Notes: generated from the sequence alone by a model not told the origin. Numbered from the stretch's first letter, positions 1 through 6,810 are shown. The stretch: 10,830 bases of DNA from an uncultured Prevotella sp. (GCA_927910885.1 CAKMOD010000063.1:1-10830), one strand, 5' to 3'. Numbers and translations are program-made.

Positions 1-600
1 AGTAAGGGTCTTAAAGGGCACCTTTTGCAAGTCAATTGGGCGTCTTTTAGAAGCCAAAAGAGCATGTGTTGGTTTTGAAACACATGAAAATAGTTTACAA
101 ACTTCAACTAACGGGGGAATAAGTTGTTTGTAGAAGACAGATCGATATCGCAGCTAATTACGTTTACCATATAGTTTACCCCCCTTTATAAAACCATCTA
201 AATGGGGGTAATTATTTCGTTTATGTGATTAATCTCATTCTATTAACAATCTACGCATTTAACAGAAGAACCAAAAAAGAGACTTGTTGATAAGGTATGT
301 TATCACAGTGAAAACAACTACATTCTACTTTTAACCATGAGTAATTCCGAACCATTATACGCTACCCTACCAATTCATTCCAAATTTCTACTTTCTAATA
401 ACATCACAAATTCTTTAAAATAGATTTCCTATCACTCCTGTCATCTAAAAAAGACTTGTAGCTCATTGATTTATAACAGATTTCTTTAAAGTGTTAAAAG
501 TGACAGCAAAATAAAATTAAAACTATCATAGTAATATAGCTTTCATTTCTGCAAATGGTAAACTATTCTATCTCATAAAGAACAACTATAAAAATAATTA
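1..600. other. Long intergenic region with a cluster of hairpins, no gene recognised
   Basis: No convincing coding region is visible on either strand upstream of the ldhA promoter. The first 211 bases are rich in inverted repeats: AAAGG/CCTTT (13-17/21-25), TCTTTT/AAAAGA (43-48/56-61), CATGTGTT/AACACATG (63-70/79-86), a bulged pairing of 96-108 with 122-132, and the C-run/G-run hairpin at 176-211. Such density suggests a structured RNA, the tail of an upstream transcription unit, or a dispersed intergenic repeat; the sequence alone does not decide. Positions 212-600 are AT-rich, and I see nothing there that I can name. Confidence 0.5.
176..211. repeat. C-run/G-run hairpin
   Basis: TTACCCCC (176-183) pairs perfectly with GGGGGTAA (204-211). 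After one mismatch, TTTA (185-188) pairs with TAAA (199-202), giving a 10-base loop. There is no good T-run on either side, so it is not a standard intrinsic terminator. The string TACCCCCC followed by TTTATA recurs in almost the same form at 2741-2754, again as the left arm of a C/G hairpin, which suggests a small repeated intergenic element. Confidence 0.55.
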
Positions 601-632
601 TTTGCAAGAATTACAAATTATGTGTACCTTTG
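601..632 (+). promoter_or_regulatory. Bacteroidota-type promoter of the D-lactate dehydrogenase gene
   Basis: TTTG at 601-604 and TACCTTTG at 625-632 match the -33 (TTTG) and -7 (TAnnTTTG) elements of the Bacteroidota primary sigma factor, with a 20-base spacer. Transcription should start near 639, leaving an untranslated leader of about 108 bases before the ATG at 748. The leader contains the hairpin at 685-708. Confidence 0.8.
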
Positions 633-684
633 CATTGTCTTTGAGTAAGATTAAAGATTACCTGAGGAATCAGAAAAATAAAGA

Positions 685-708
685 AATCCTTTTACCATAT
701 AAAGGATT
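685..708 (+). promoter_or_regulatory. Hairpin in the ldhA 5' leader
   Basis: AATCCTTT (685-692) and AAAGGATT (701-708) form a perfect 8-bp stem with an 8-base loop, 39 bases before the start codon and about 45 bases after the expected transcription start. No T-run follows, so it is not a terminator. It could be a regulator-binding site in the early transcribed region or an RNA element affecting stability or translation. The role is inference; the symmetry is visible directly. Confidence 0.45.
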
Positions 709-747
709 ATCTATAGCACTTATAATAATTAAATTAGGTAAATAGCA

Positions 748-1737
748 ATGAGGATAGCATTTTTTGACGCAAAGTCGTATGACATCGAGTCTTTCAACGA
801 TGTAAACAAGGATTATAATTTCGATATTCGCTATTATCAAGAGCGTCTAAGTATTAGTACTGTGCCTTTGGCAAAGGGTGCAGACGTGGTTTGTATTTTC
901 GTAAATGCAGAGTGTGATGCAAGGGTTATTGATGAATTAGTGAACAATGGTGTAAAACTTGTAGCTCTTCGATGTGCCGGTTTCAATAATGTTGACCTTA
1001 AGGCTGCTAAAGGTCGTATTAAGGTGACACACGTACCTGCTTACTCTCCACATGCTGTTGCTGAGTATGCTGTAGCACTGATGCTAAGTCTTAACCGTAA
1101 GATTTATCGTGCTGTGAACCGTACACGTGATGGAAATTTCACATTACATGGTTTGTTAGGCTTCGACATGCATGGTAAGACAGCAGGTGTTGTTGGTATG
1201 GGTCGTATTGCCAAAGAACTTATTAAGATTCTGCATGGCTTCGGTATGAACATTATGGCATACGATCTCTATCCAGATCAGGAGTTTGCAAAACAGTATG
1301 ATGTAAAGATTGTTCATCTTGACGAACTTTATGCTAATAGTGATATTATCTCACTTCACTGCCCATTGACACCAGATACTAAGTTCCTTATTAATCAGGA
1401 AAGTATTGGTAAGATGAAGAAGGGTGTGATGATTATCAATACTGGTCGTGGTCAGCTAATCCATACAGAAGACCTTATCGAAGGATTGCGTACAAAGCAG
1501 GTGGGTTCTGCTGGTCTTGACGTTTATGAGGAAGAGAAGGAGTACTTCTATGAGGATAAGAGCGATAAGATGATTGATGATGACGTGTTGGCTCGTTTGT
1601 TGATGGTTCCAAACGTTGTGTTAACCTCGCATCAAGCCTTCTTTACTAAGGAAGCACTTTACAACATTGCTGTTTCAACTCTTAGCAGTGTAAAAGAACT
1701 CTCTGAGGGTAAGGAACTTAGTTGTGAGGTAAAGTAA
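748..1737 (+). CDS. ldhA: D-lactate dehydrogenase (2-hydroxyacid dehydrogenase family, NAD-dependent)
   Basis: Cytosolic enzyme that should reduce pyruvate to D-lactate with NADH, regenerating NAD+ in fermentation. At 329 residues it has the usual family length. The N-terminal substrate domain contains the conserved CAGFNNVD stretch (76-83). The NAD fold carries GMGRIA (150-155) and the NAD-selective acid at the end of the next strand (D173 in AYD). The catalytic triad is present: R234 in NTGRG, E263 in LDVYEEE and H295 in SHQAFFT. The His-Gln-Ala-Phe signature separates D-lactate dehydrogenases from phosphoglycerate and formate dehydrogenase relatives. The glycine loop reads GxGxxA, not GxGxxG, a small and probably tolerated change. 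The gene stands alone with its own promoter (601-632) and terminator (1789-1826). Another D-2-hydroxyacid substrate cannot be fully excluded. Confidence 0.93.
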   Translation: MRIAFFDAKSYDIESFNDVNKDYNFDIRYYQERLSISTVPLAKGADVVCIFVNAECDARVIDELVNNGVKLVALRCAGFNNVDLKAAKGRIKVTHVPAYSPHAVAEYAVALMLSLNRKIYRAVNRTRDGNFTLHGLLGFDMHGKTAGVVGMGRIAKELIKILHGFGMNIMAYDLYPDQEFAKQYDVKIVHLDELYANSDIISLHCPLTPDTKFLINQESIGKMKKGVMIINTGRGQLIHTEDLIEGLRTKQVGSAGLDVYEEEKEYFYEDKSDKMIDDDVLARLLMVPNVVLTSHQAFFTKEALYNIAVSTLSSVKELSEGKELSCEVK

Positions 1738-1788
1738 AGCAAATAAACATCTTCTTATATAGAAAAAGATTATAAGATATTTAATAAG

Positions 1789-1830
1789 GTGGTTAGAGAA
1801 GGCTTTCCTACTCTAACCACTTTTTTATTT
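1789..1830 (+). terminator. Intrinsic terminator after ldhA
   Basis: GTGGTTAGAG (1789-1798) pairs perfectly with CTCTAACCAC (1811-1820); AGG/CCT extends the stem inside after one mismatch. TTTTTTATTT follows immediately (1821-1830). This is a textbook intrinsic terminator about 50 bases past the ldhA stop codon and separates ldhA from the next gene. Confidence 0.93.
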
Positions 1831-1868
1831 GAAATTCATTAGTTATAACATTAGATAAATACTATTTA

Positions 1869-1910
1869 ACATGAAACTCTTTGGAAATACATGAGTTTCG
1901 TTTAACTTTG
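1869..1910 (+). promoter_or_regulatory. Promoter of the barrel-protein gene with overlapping operator-like repeats
   Basis: TTTG at 1880-1883 and TAACTTTG at 1903-1910 form a Bacteroidota promoter with a 19-base spacer; transcription should start near 1917. GAAACTC (1873-1879) and GAGTTTC (1893-1899) are a perfect 7-bp inverted repeat that brackets the -33 box and part of the spacer. ACATGA occurs at 1869-1874 and again at 1889-1894, exactly 20 bases apart. The promoter call is well supported; binding by a regulator is inferred from the symmetry. Confidence 0.75.
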
Positions 1911-1954
1911 CACGCATCAACTATTAAAAAAGCTGATATCAAATCTTTAAATGT

Positions 1955-1971
1955 ATGCTTTTCTAAAGCAT
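1955..1971 (+). other. Small hairpin in the leader of the barrel-protein gene
   Basis: ATGCTTT (1955-1961) pairs with AAAGCAT (1965-1971) around a TCT loop. It lies in the roughly 120-base leader between the expected transcription start and the ATG at 2037. It may stabilise the mRNA; no specific function can be read from it. Confidence 0.35.
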
Positions 1972-2036
1972 TACACGATAAGAATAAAAGGATAATATAT
2001 TGATAAAATTTATACCAAACTAACAACAAAAGAGTT

Positions 2037-2636
2037 ATGAAAAAAGTTTTATTCGTAGCAGCAATGATGTTTTCATCAGTAGCTACATTCGCACAGCATG
2101 CAGTTGGTTCATTCAATCTTCAGCCAAAGGTTGGTGTTAACATTGCAAACCTCACTGAAATAAAAGATTCAGATCCACGTATTGGTCTTGCTGCAGGTGT
2201 AGAAGGTGAGTATCAGGCTGGTGATATTTTTTCTGTAAGTGCAGGAGTTCTCTACTCTATGCAAGGTGCTAAGCAGGAGTTTTCTGTTTTGAATCAGACA
2301 TTTAAGCGTACATATAAGCTTGATTACATTAACGTTCCAATTATGGCAAACGTTTATGTAACAAAGGGCTTGGCAGTAAAGTTGGGTGTTCAGCCAGGTT
2401 TCTTGGTTAGTAGCACTAATAAGGCGGAAGCTAAAACATTCCTTGGATCAGGAAGTACTACTAATGAGATTAAAGCAAAGTCAGTTGATTTCTCTATTCC
2501 TGTAGGTATTTCTTACGAGTACAACAACTTCCAGCTTGACGCCCGTTACAACTGGGGCTTGACTAAGGTTTTTGAGAACTTCAAGGCTAAGAACAGCGTA
2601 TTCCAGATTACTTTGGGCTACAAGTTTGACTTGTAA
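2037..2636 (+). CDS. Outer-membrane beta-barrel protein, PorT-like porin family
   Basis: Protein of 199 residues with a clear signal peptide: MKK, a hydrophobic stretch to about residue 16, and a likely cut after ATFA (residue 19), leaving Gln at the new N terminus. The rest alternates polar and hydrophobic residues in short strands separated by turns. It has the FNLQPKVGVNIANL opening, an internal LDYINVPIMANVYV strand, repeated glycine turns, and a C-terminal strand ending FQITLGYKFDL with a penultimate aromatic pattern typical of barrel proteins. This matches the small outer-membrane barrels common in Bacteroidota (OMP_b-brl/PorT-like), probably of about eight strands. The family is recognisable, but the transported or bound substrate is not. 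The gene is monocistronic, with promoter at 1880-1910 and terminator at 2665-2691. The start is supported by the signal peptide; the upstream sequence AAAAGAG is A-rich and not a strong ribosome site. Confidence 0.85.
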   Translation: MKKVLFVAAMMFSSVATFAQHAVGSFNLQPKVGVNIANLTEIKDSDPRIGLAAGVEGEYQAGDIFSVSAGVLYSMQGAKQEFSVLNQTFKRTYKLDYINVPIMANVYVTKGLAVKLGVQPGFLVSSTNKAEAKTFLGSGSTTNEIKAKSVDFSIPVGISYEYNNFQLDARYNWGLTKVFENFKAKNSVFQITLGYKFDL

Positions 2637-2664
2637 ATCATTAAAACGCATACTATATTGTTTT

Positions 2665-2691
2665 GAGGAGACCATTTGGTCTCCTCTTTTT
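2665..2691 (+). terminator. Intrinsic terminator after the barrel-protein gene
   Basis: GAGGAGACCA (2665-2674) and TGGTCTCCTC (2677-2686) are perfectly complementary, giving a stem of at least nine usable pairs with a tight loop, followed by TTTTT (2687-2691). It lies about 30 bases past the stop codon. Confidence 0.93.
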
Positions 2692-2742
2692 GTTTGTACA
2701 TTTTTATTTTCTCTATGGGTGCTCTGCACTTTTAATTTGCTA

Positions 2743-2765
2743 CCCCCCTTTTATATAACAAGGGG
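2743..2765. repeat. C6/G4 hairpin in the intergenic region before the MATE gene
   Basis: CCCCTT (2745-2750) pairs with AAGGGG (2760-2765) around a 9-base AT loop. The left arm belongs to TACCCCCCTTTTATA (2741-2755), almost identical to TACCCCCCTTTATA at 177-190. It sits between the porin terminator and the MATE promoter, and no T-run follows. The rest of the 2637-2947 gap is AT-rich. Confidence 0.5.
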
Positions 2766-2904
2766 ATGACTTTAAAGTTGCAAACATACTCTTAGTTTTA
2801 TTTAGATACGCCTTTATTATTATATAATATTGTTTTATATCATTTCTTTCATTTACAAAGATAAGTAATTTATGAAATGTGCATGAAAATACAATATTTT
2901 TTCG

Positions 2905-2912
2905 TACCTTTG
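2905..2912 (+). promoter_or_regulatory. Probable -7 box of the MATE gene promoter
   Basis: TACCTTTG (2905-2912) is the same -7 octamer used upstream of ldhA. No TTTG is visible at the usual -33 distance, so the upstream element is weak and the promoter may be weak or activator-dependent. The start codon at 2948 lies about 30 bases after the expected transcription start. Confidence 0.65.
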
Positions 2913-2947
2913 CAGTGCACTTAGGATAATAAATAGCGAAAAATAGT

Positions 2948-4306
2948 ATGTCATATCAATTTTCAAAGTACGAAACACACTATCGAAACCTTACTTATTT
3001 AGGCGTTCCAATCATTATCGGACAATTAGGAAACCTTATTCTTAATTTTGCTGATACGCTTATGATTGGTCATCATAGTACAAAAGAATTGGCTGCAGCG
3101 GCATTTGTCAATAATATGTTTACGCTGGTCATTATCTTTGCTATCGGTTTTACGTATGCTATTACAGCACTCGTCGGAATTCTTTATGGTCAAGATAAGA
3201 CCCATCGTATTGGTGAGGTGATGAAGAGTGCTACAGCAGCTAACACCTGTATGGCAATTCTTTTGTCTGTCATTATGATAGTTCTTTATCTGAATATTCA
3301 CCGATTAGGACAGCCAGAAGAGCTATTACCACTCATCCGCCCTTACTTCCTTATCCAACTTGTTTCCCTTCCTTTCGTCTGCTGGTTTAATACTTTTCGC
3401 CAGTTTACCGATGGTATTACAGATACAAAGGTAGCAATGTGGATTCTTGTTGCAGGAAATGTAATGAATATCTTTGGTAATTGGATACTTATTTATGGTC
3501 ATTTGGGATTACCTGAACTGGGGTTGATAGGTGCTGGCCTCTCCACTATGATATCACGTATTGTGATGGCAATCGTAATGGTTGGCATCTTCTTTTTCAG
3601 TAAGAAATATAGAGAATATAAGAAGGGATGGAGCATGGGGTCAGTAAAGTATGCTGATTTTAAGAAAATTACAGTCCTTGGTATTCCTTTGGCACTGCAA
3701 ATGGGTATGGAAACGGCAGCCTTTAGTCTTTCAAGTCTAATGGTTGGTTGGTTTGGTACAGAATCATTAGCGGCTCATCAGGTTATGTTAACTATTTCAC
3801 AGTTGGGCTATATGATTTATTATGGATTAGCAGCAGCGGTGGCAGTACGTATCAGTAACTTTATGGGACAGCGTGACTATCTTGCTGTAAGACGAACAGC
3901 AACGGCTGGAATTCATTTAGTCTTCTTGCTTGCCATACTAACTTCTGTGCCAATCTTCATTTGCCGTCATATCATTGGTGGACTTTTCACTGATAATGTA
4001 AACGTTATTTCAATGGTATCTATGACGATTATTCCGTTTATGATTTATCAGTTTGGTGATGGATTGCAGTGTAATTATGCTAATGCGATGCGTGGTACAG
4101 CCAATGTGCGTCCACTTATTTGGATTGCCTTTATATCTTTCTTCGTCGTATCTTTGCCTTTAGGCTATCTCTTCGGTGTAGTAATGAACTATCAGTTGGT
4201 TGGTGTATGGTATGCCTTCCCATTTGGTTTGACATTATCTGGAGTACTTTACTATATTTACTATCAGAAGGGATTGAAAAAGATAGAGGAAGAAGCAAAA
4301 GCGTAA
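2948..4306 (+). CDS. MATE family multidrug efflux transporter, NorM-like
   Basis: Inner-membrane antiporter of 452 residues, the family's usual length, with twelve predicted membrane segments in two six-helix halves. The N-terminal half opens with GVPIIIGQLGNLILNFADTL (residues 19-38), the C-terminal half with GIPLALQMGMETAAFSLSSL (245-264). The acidic residues known to matter in NorM proteins are all in place: D36 in TM1, E255 in TM7 (QMGMET) and D371 in TM10 (QFGDGLQ). E255 and D371 are associated with cation binding in Vibrio NorM, so Na+- or H+-driven export of cationic drugs or metabolites is expected. Substrates cannot be read from sequence. The gene stands alone, with a -7 box at 2905 and convergent pncB downstream. 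Calling it norM would be over-precise. Confidence 0.92.
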   Translation: MSYQFSKYETHYRNLTYLGVPIIIGQLGNLILNFADTLMIGHHSTKELAAAAFVNNMFTLVIIFAIGFTYAITALVGILYGQDKTHRIGEVMKSATAANTCMAILLSVIMIVLYLNIHRLGQPEELLPLIRPYFLIQLVSLPFVCWFNTFRQFTDGITDTKVAMWILVAGNVMNIFGNWILIYGHLGLPELGLIGAGLSTMISRIVMAIVMVGIFFFSKKYREYKKGWSMGSVKYADFKKITVLGIPLALQMGMETAAFSLSSLMVGWFGTESLAAHQVMLTISQLGYMIYYGLAAAVAVRISNFMGQRDYLAVRRTATAGIHLVFLLAILTSVPIFICRHIIGGLFTDNVNVISMVSMTIIPFMIYQFGDGLQCNYANAMRGTANVRPLIWIAFISFFVVSLPLGYLFGVVMNYQLVGVWYAFPFGLTLSGVLYYIYYQKGLKKIEEEAKA

Positions 4307-4396
4307 TAAGATAATTTGGAATTCATAATTCAAAATTATGATTACCATTATTTGCTATCCTTAAACTATGCCTTAATAATAGATTTAGAGAATATA

Positions 4397-4457
4397 ACGT
4401 CAAAAGGCGATAATAAGTAATGAAAATAATCATCAACTTATTATCGCCTTTTGACGT
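4397..4457. repeat. Perfect 22-bp inverted repeat between convergent genes
   Basis: Bases 4397-4418 (beginning ACGTCAAAAGGCGATAA) are the exact reverse complement of 4436-4457, with a 17-base loop. It lies 90 bases past the MATE stop and 39 bases past the pncB stop, so both transcripts would fold here. Neither side has a T-run (CCCTCTTG on the plus strand, TATTCTC on the minus strand), so it is not a standard intrinsic terminator, although it may still act as a two-way transcript end. It could also be a member of a dispersed palindromic repeat family. Confidence 0.75.
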
Positions 4458-4496
4458 ACCCTCTTGTACCTCTTGAGGCAAAGATTAGATAGAAGT

Positions 4497-5702
4497 TTAT
4501 TCTTTATAATTAATTGCTTCCATGAATCGCTTTATAACTTCAGGCTTACCCGTATGTTTGCCTTTATCTTCTGAAATCTTACAGGTCTCGTTATAGAATG
4601 GCCATGACTCCGTGATTTTAACGGCTACAAGCTTGATAACAATATTCATTGGCTTTACATGAGGGAAATCATTGGTGAAGTGAGTACCAATACCAAATGA
4701 TGGTTTTACTCGATTCTCAGCATAACGCTGTATCTCAATAGCCTTATCAGTGTCTAATGCATTTGAGAATAACACTTGCTTATCACGTGCATCAATACCG
4801 AAAGATTTATATTTAGCAATAATTTTTTCTAATTGTTCAAAGTTATCACCTGAGTCTATACGTAATCCCTTAAACTGATTTGCAAAGTCTTCTGAGAAGT
4901 TATAAGAGAATATATCCCATCCAAAGGAATCGTAAAGATAGGTTCCCAATGCACCTCGATAAGTTCTACGCCATGCTTCCATAGCCATATAGTTTGCCAT
5001 TTGAGGACCAAACATACCACCAATAGCACAGATAAACTCATGTGCCATAGTTCCGACAGGCATAAGATTATACTTCATGGCAAGGTAAATATTGCTGGTG
5101 CCGACAAATCGTCCCTTCCATTCACGGCTATCATAACAGTCCTTCATAGCACGAACAGCAGTATCTTCTGCTGTAAGGCTGGCACGACGGCGTGTGCCAA
5201 AGTCTGAAAAGACACAACCAGCCTCAAGTAGTCGTTCTGTTTTACGATAGGTCTTATCGTATAGTTCTTGATAATCAAACTCCTTAGCTTGATCGTTAAA
5301 CATATAGAATAACTCAGAAATAATGGCAAGTACCTTCACTTCCAGTAAAATAGTATCAGCCCATAATCCTTCAAATTCTATATGAAGATGACCATCTTCA
5401 TCCTGCCATACCTTTACCCACTCACGTGAAAAACGGAAGCCACGGAGATATGTTAAGAACCACTCTGGTAGATAATAACATTTCTGGCGAAGGAAACTTA
5501 TTTCTTCATCGGTAATAACAACCGACTCCAATAACTCTATCTGGTGTTCCACTTCACGTGCGAAACCTTCTGGATAAACCGTATCGTCACGGTCAACAAA
5601 ATGATAGCAAACATGTGCGCGTGGATAGTTGTCAATGACAGCACAGCACATTGTAAGCTTGTAAAGATCATCGTCTGTGAAGTGATTAATAATTTGTCTC
5701 AT
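4497..5702 (-). CDS. pncB: Nicotinate phosphoribosyltransferase
   Basis: Cytosolic enzyme of the Preiss-Handler NAD salvage route; it joins nicotinate to PRPP, with ATP hydrolysis, to give nicotinate mononucleotide. The protein has 401 residues, within the normal range. Recognisable landmarks are HFTDDDLYKLTM at the N terminus (7-18), FSDFGTRRR (165-173), GTSNIYLA (201-208), the GTMAHE segment holding the histidine that is phosphorylated in the family (H221), the PRPP-binding LRIDSGD (280-286), LFSNALD (311-317) and SFGIGTHFTND (335-345). I start it at the ATG at 5702, because the 18-residue extension from the TTG at 5756 begins inside the -33 box and the extra residues look nothing like the family. 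It is monocistronic with a promoter at 5727-5757. It converges on the MATE gene with the 22-bp palindrome between them. Confidence 0.96.
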   Translation of the reverse strand: MRQIINHFTDDDLYKLTMCCAVIDNYPRAHVCYHFVDRDDTVYPEGFAREVEHQIELLESVVITDEEISFLRQKCYYLPEWFLTYLRGFRFSREWVKVWQDEDGHLHIEFEGLWADTILLEVKVLAIISELFYMFNDQAKEFDYQELYDKTYRKTERLLEAGCVFSDFGTRRRASLTAEDTAVRAMKDCYDSREWKGRFVGTSNIYLAMKYNLMPVGTMAHEFICAIGGMFGPQMANYMAMEAWRRTYRGALGTYLYDSFGWDIFSYNFSEDFANQFKGLRIDSGDNFEQLEKIIAKYKSFGIDARDKQVLFSNALDTDKAIEIQRYAENRVKPSFGIGTHFTNDFPHVKPMNIVIKLVAVKITESWPFYNETCKISEDKGKHTGKPEVIKRFMEAINYKE

Positions 5703-5726
5703 CTTATTATTGTTGAATTCAGTCGT

Positions 5727-5757
5727 CAAAAGTATAAAAAAGATATGGAAGAACAAA
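5727..5757 (-). promoter_or_regulatory. Promoter of pncB
   Basis: Read on the minus strand, TTTG (5757-5754) is followed after 19 bases by TACTTTTG (5734-5727), matching the Bacteroidota -33 and -7 elements. Transcription should begin near 5720, giving a leader of about 18 bases before the ATG at 5702. This placement rules out the longer reading frame that starts at 5756. Confidence 0.78.
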
Positions 5758-5919
5758 GTGTTTTGTCAAAAATATAGCTTATTATAAACTTCAAAATAAT
5801 AAAAGAGTAAATAGAAAAGTATAAGACTATATGGAAAAAACATAAGTGACAAAAATATCAATGCGTAATCATTTATATCTTAGTATATAATTATAATATA
5901 ACACTCTGATCCGTTTTCT
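5758..5919. other. AT-rich intergenic stretch, nothing recognised
   Basis: Together with the pncB promoter and the terminator at 5920-5980 this forms the 319-base gap between pncB and ccsA. The middle portion is strongly AT-rich, and I see no gene, clear promoter or repeat in it. Confidence 0.5.
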
Positions 5920-5980
5920 AAATTAAAAGAGGCTGTATCAGAAATGTGGAGTAAATTATTACACCTTCTGATACAGCCTC
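5920..5980 (-). terminator. Terminator of the nrfHA-ccs1-ccsA cluster
   Basis: GAGGCTGTATCAGAA (5929-5943) is the exact reverse complement of TTCTGATACAGCCTC (5966-5980), a 15-bp stem with a 22-base loop. On the minus strand the hairpin is followed directly by TTTTAATTT, so it can end the transcript coming from ccsA, whose stop lies about 40 bases away. The plus strand has only a weak ATTAAATCTTTT tail. The long loop is unusual for an intrinsic terminator and leaves open a repeat-element origin. Confidence 0.8.
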
Positions 5981-6021
5981 ATTAAATCTTTTAAATGAGC
6001 TAAACCAAATAAAATAAAAGT

Positions 6022-6810
6022 TTAACTCAAATTATATGTATGTACGCTTACACCTTGCGCTGACGGTAAGTAGTTGATTCCCCACCAGCACATCTGGAGT
6101 AAGATGAAAGCTATAATAAGTACCCATAAGGCTGGACGAACAGTGCGGGGGCGATACTGGCGATAGTGTACATAGACCAAATAAGCAAGCCAAGTGATTG
6201 CTGCCCATGTTTCTTTTGGGTCCCATGACCAATAATGTCCCCATGCTTCCTTTGCCCATAAAGCACCCATAAGCATACCAAGCGTCATAAATGATAGTCC
6301 TACATAGGTAAGATTATCAGTTATCTCCATTTCTTTATTCGTATCAGTTCCTTTCTTAAAGAACAGAAGATAAACCGACATTACTACTGCTGCACCCAAG
6401 AGTGCGTATGCCATCATATAAACTATTACATGAGGAGCAAACCAAGGACTCTGCAAGGCTGGCATAAGTGTCTTAGAATGTATCTCCGGCTTAAAGATAT
6501 TAACACATACAAAGACTGTTGCAAGAAGTGTTGAGAAACTTAATATCCACTTATACTGCCAGCGACTAAAGACAATAATACCAGCTAAAGGCAGGAAGAA
6601 ACTGTACCATAGGCGTGTTTCTCCCATCGTTCGAAGTGGTGGACGTTCCAGTGTTATCCACATAATAAGAATGTAGGCAAAGAAGATTGCAAGTCCAAGC
6701 CCTGTTGCACCAAACGTTAAGATGCGACGGTTACGCCATGCAGCCCATGCACCTATAGCCCATAAAACTACTGATACAACTGCAAATATGATAAAATAAC
6801 TCCAAATCAT
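6022..6810 (-). CDS. ccsA: Cytochrome c biogenesis protein CcsA (system II heme handling subunit)
   Basis: Integral membrane protein of 262 residues with about eight hydrophobic segments. It is half of the system II cytochrome c synthase, which exports heme and attaches it to CxxCH motifs outside the membrane. The tryptophan-rich heme-binding WWD motif is clear: WGHYWSWDPKETW (190-202). Two likely external heme-ligand histidines flank it, H127 in SPWFAPHVIVYMMAY and H257 in GVSVHTY. The partner Ccs1 is encoded just upstream with a 4-base ATGA overlap (6807-6810), so the two are probably translationally coupled. The substrates in this cluster are NrfA and NrfH, nine hemes in total. CcmC/CcmF proteins of system I share the WWD motif, but the Ccs1 partner identifies this as system II. 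It is the last gene of the cluster. Confidence 0.94.
   Translation of the reverse strand: MIWSYFIIFAVVSVVLWAIGAWAAWRNRRILTFGATGLGLAIFFAYILIMWITLERPPLRTMGETRLWYSFFLPLAGIIVFSRWQYKWILSFSTLLATVFVCVNIFKPEIHSKTLMPALQSPWFAPHVIVYMMAYALLGAAVVMSVYLLFFKKGTDTNKEMEITDNLTYVGLSFMTLGMLMGALWAKEAWGHYWSWDPKETWAAITWLAYLVYVHYRQYRPRTVRPALWVLIIAFILLQMCWWGINYLPSAQGVSVHTYNLS

Noticed and set aside
1..747. tRNA, tmRNA or known riboswitch in the upstream gene-free region
   Set aside because: No cloverleaf, terminal CCA or conserved riboswitch core was seen; only simple hairpins are present.
1862..2116. Open frame of 84 codons on the minus strand
   Set aside because: It runs across the promoter, leader and signal-peptide region of the barrel-protein gene, and its composition is unlike a real protein; it is best explained as a chance frame.
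4324..4340. CATAATT/AATTATG inverted repeat as a terminator for the MATE gene
   Set aside because: The stem is all AT apart from one pair, the loop is 3 bases, and no T-run follows; it is weak compared with the palindrome at 4397-4457.
5001..5207. Open frames on the opposite strand inside pncB
   Set aside because: They lie entirely within a strongly conserved enzyme gene and show no recognisable domain.
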